A stretch of 64,000 nt of DNA from Glaciihabitans sp. INWT7 (GTDB lineage: Bacteria; Actinomycetota; Actinomycetes; Actinomycetales; Microbacteriaceae): positions 310,001-374,000 of the forward strand of contig NZ_CP043653.1 in assembly GCF_014217685.1 (NCBI RefSeq), written 5' to 3'. Positions within the stretch are counted from its first letter, which is position 1. Each line of letters opens with the position of its first letter. Under the pieces are notes generated by a model. That model saw only the letters and a list, made by a program, of their open reading frames with translations. It had not been told where the DNA came from and did not search any database. This document shows positions 61,919 through 64,000 of the stretch, in pieces. The translations under genes and the position numbers were made by a program.

Positions 61919-63460
61919 GTGACCACCAACATCCTCGAGATGCGCAACATCACGAAGACCTTCCCCGGCGTCAAGGCGCTGCAGGATGTCTCGATCGGCG
62001 TGCAACGCGGCCACATCCACGCGATCTGCGGGGAGAACGGCGCCGGCAAGTCCACGCTGATGAAAGTACTCAGTGGCGTCTACCCGCATGGCAGCTACGA
62101 CGGCGACATCGTCTTCGAGAACGAGACCGTCGCCTTCCGCATCATCAACGACTCCGAGGCAGCGGGCATCGTCATCATCCACCAGGAGCTGGCGCTCAGC
62201 CCATACCTGTCGATCGCGGAGAACATCTTCCTCGGCAACGAGCAGCAGACCGGCGGCTGGATCGACTGGAACAAGACGAACCTCGAAGCGGGAAAACTGC
62301 TCGCGAGGGTCGGTCTCAAAGACAATCCCGTCACCAAGATCCGTGACATCGGCGTGGGAAAACAGCAGCTCGTGGAGATCGCCAAGGCGCTCTCTAAGGA
62401 GGTGAAGCTCCTCATCCTCGACGAGCCCACCGCGGCGCTCAACGACGAGGATTCGGCGCACCTTCTCGACCTGATCAAGCACCTCAAGGGCCAGGGGATC
62501 ACGTCGATCATCATCAGTCACAAGCTCAACGAGATCAAAGCGATCGCCGACGAGGTGACGATCATCCGCGACGGCAAGACGATCGAGACGCTCGATATGC
62601 ACGCCGACGAGGTGACGGAAGAGCGCATCATCAAACTCATGGTCGGGCGCGACCTCGAGAGCCGGTTCCCCGCCCACACGCCGAAGATCGGCGAGGAGCT
62701 GTTGCGCATCGAGGACTGGACCGTGCACCATCCTCTCGACCACGAACGAGAGGTGGTGAAAGAGGCCAATCTCTTCGTTCGCGCGGGGGAGATCGTGGGC
62801 ATAGCCGGGCTCATGGGAGCGGGGCGCACCGAGCTCGCGATGAGTGTCTTCGGCAAGAGCTACGGCTACAACATCTCCGGGACCGTCTACAAGAGCGGCA
62901 AGAAGATCGACACGACGACGGTCTCCGCCGCGATCGCCAACGGCATCGCCTACGCCACCGAGGATCGCAAGGTCTACGGCCTCAACCTCATCGACGACAT
63001 CAAGCGCAACATCTCGGGTGCCGCCCTCAATCTGCTCTCCCGCCGGGGCTGGATCGACGAGAACAGGGAGATCGTGGTGGCCGAGGGCTTCCGCAAGAGC
63101 ATGAACATCAAGGCACCGAACGTCGAGGTGCTCACGGGAAAGCTGTCGGGGGGAAACCAGCAGAAGGTCGTGCTCTCCAAGTGGATGTACTCGAACCCCG
63201 ACGTGCTGATCCTCGATGAGCCGACCCGGGGGATCGACGTCGGTGCGAAATACGAGATCTACGGCATCATCAACGCGCTCGCCGACGAAGGCAAGGGAGT
63301 GATCGTGATCTCCTCGGAGCTGCCGGAGCTCCTCGGCATCTGCGACCGTATCTACGCCCTCTCGGAGGGAAGAATCACCGCGGATCTGCCGCGCGAAGAA
63401 GCGACCGCAGAACGCGTCATGCAACTCATGACCCAGGAAAGGGAGAAGGACCACGAATGA
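61919..63460 (+). CDS. gguA: CUT2 sugar ABC transporter ATPase, second system
   Basis: 513 aa from the GTG at 61919 (AAAGAAG upstream). Two ATPase domains as in the paralogue at 52075: [37 protein letters not shown]; second half [34 protein letters not shown]. The two ATPases are similar along their whole length, indicating duplication of the system. Confidence 0.9.
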   Translation: MTTNILEMRNITKTFPGVKALQDVSIGVQRGHIHAICGENGAGKSTLMKVLSGVYPHGSYDGDIVFENETVAFRIINDSEAAGIVIIHQELALSPYLSIAENIFLGNEQQTGGWIDWNKTNLEAGKLLARVGLKDNPVTKIRDIGVGKQQLVEIAKALSKEVKLLILDEPTAALNDEDSAHLLDLIKHLKGQGITSIIISHKLNEIKAIADEVTIIRDGKTIETLDMHADEVTEERIIKLMVGRDLESRFPAHTPKIGEELLRIEDWTVHHPLDHEREVVKEANLFVRAGEIVGIAGLMGAGRTELAMSVFGKSYGYNISGTVYKSGKKIDTTTVSAAIANGIAYATEDRKVYGLNLIDDIKRNISGAALNLLSRRGWIDENREIVVAEGFRKSMNIKAPNVEVLTGKLSGGNQQKVVLSKWMYSNPDVLILDEPTRGIDVGAKYEIYGIINALADEGKGVIVISSELPELLGICDRIYALSEGRITADLPREEATAERVMQLMTQEREKDHE

Positions 63461-64000
63461 GTGACCTGACCAAGAAACCAGTCGCGCAGAAGAGCGCCTT
63501 CGCGTCGGCGACGACCTACCTCGCCAGCCAGCTGCGCCAGATCGGCCTCTTCATCGCCCTGATCGTGATCGTGATCTTCTTCGAGATCACCACCGCGGGG
63601 ATCACCCTCAAACCGATCAACGTCTCCAACTTGATCGTGCAGAACAGCTACATCCTGATCCTGGCGATCGGTATGGTCATGGTGATCATCGCCGGGCACA
63701 TCGACCTCTCCGTCGGTTCTGTCGTCGCGTTCGTCGGAGCGATGGCGGGGGTGATGATCACCCAGTGGCACATTCCGTGGGGTCTAGCGATCGTGCTCTG
63801 TCTCGTCGTCGGCGCCCTCGTGGGCATGTGGCAGGGCTTCTGGATCGCCTACTTCCGGATACCCGCGTTCATCGTGACCCTGGCGGGGATGCTCACCTTC
63901 CGTGGCCTCACCCAGATCGCCCTCGGCAACGCGCAGATCTCGCCCTTCCCCGACGGCTTTCGGGCTCTCGGCTCAGGTTTCCTCCCGGACCTGGGCGGAG
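63457..64000 (+). CDS. gguB: CUT2 sugar ABC transporter permease, second system (partial)
   Basis: The first 181 residues are present; the gene runs off the window end. It has [20 protein letters not shown] and [15 protein letters not shown] like the permease at 53622. ATGA overlap with the ATPase gene. It completes the order binding protein–ATPase–permease of the second importer. Confidence 0.9.
   Translation, partial: MSDLTKKPVAQKSAFASATTYLASQLRQIGLFIALIVIVIFFEITTAGITLKPINVSNLIVQNSYILILAIGMVMVIIAGHIDLSVGSVVAFVGAMAGVMITQWHIPWGLAIVLCLVVGALVGMWQGFWIAYFRIPAFIVTLAGMLTFRGLTQIALGNAQISPFPDGFRALGSGFLPDLGG

Overview
The window is high-GC DNA from an actinobacterium, most likely a member of the Microbacteriaceae. 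The evidence is strong G/C third-position bias, many GTG starts, ATGA and TAATG gene overlaps, an F420-dependent glucose-6-phosphate dehydrogenase, a NusG with a long acidic N-terminal arm, paired MaoC-like proteins ahead of murB, and the tRNA-Trp–secE–nusG–rplK–rplA order. The family-level call is an inference from gene content; no 16S rRNA is present.

Layout. Bases 1-1341 hold a DUF6230/DUF6114 membrane cluster cut by the window edge. Bases 1471-8147 hold sulfur and redox genes (NtaA/DszA-like monooxygenase, O-acetylhomoserine sulfhydrylase, fgd), hydrolases and a secreted NlpC/P60 peptidase. A tiny isolated unit at 8290-8566 has a palindromic promoter region, a strong ribosome binding site, a 27-codon ORF ending in a CxxC, and a terminator. 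Then come two MaoC-fold genes, murB, a secreted M23 peptidase and a two-component/ABC-2 operon. The translation block tRNA-Trp, secE, nusG, rplK, rplA lies at 15.3-18.2 kb; rplJ-rplL with an L10 leader follow only at 34.3 kb. Between them lie accessory genes: a ROK regulator divergent from a four-gene sugar isomerase/dehydrogenase operon, a second two-component system, and a secreted/membrane protein with a repeat-expanded Ala/Pro/Lys tail. Just upstream of rplJ, a 900-base gene-free stretch carries three 49-bp repeats and an extremely GC-rich tract.

From 35.7 kb to the end the window is dominated by carbohydrate uptake. A LacI regulator is divergent from a CUT1 importer (binding protein plus two permeases). 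An ABC exporter, the cystathionine beta-synthase/gamma-synthase pair, a GT2-GtrA/GT39 pair, a cyclase-family protein and a second LacI regulator follow. The last 13 kb form an L-arabinose locus. A ROK regulator shares a 26-bp operator-like sequence with the promoter of a CUT2 importer (ATPase, permease, binding protein). araB-araD-araA sit behind two lac-like palindromes, and a second paralogous CUT2 importer (binding protein, ATPase, permease) runs off the window end.

No CRISPR array, transposase, integrase or prophage gene was seen. The least explained elements are the 27-aa peptide unit, the 92-bp inverted-repeat element found twice with identical 64-bp spacing, and the triple 49-bp repeat before rplJ.
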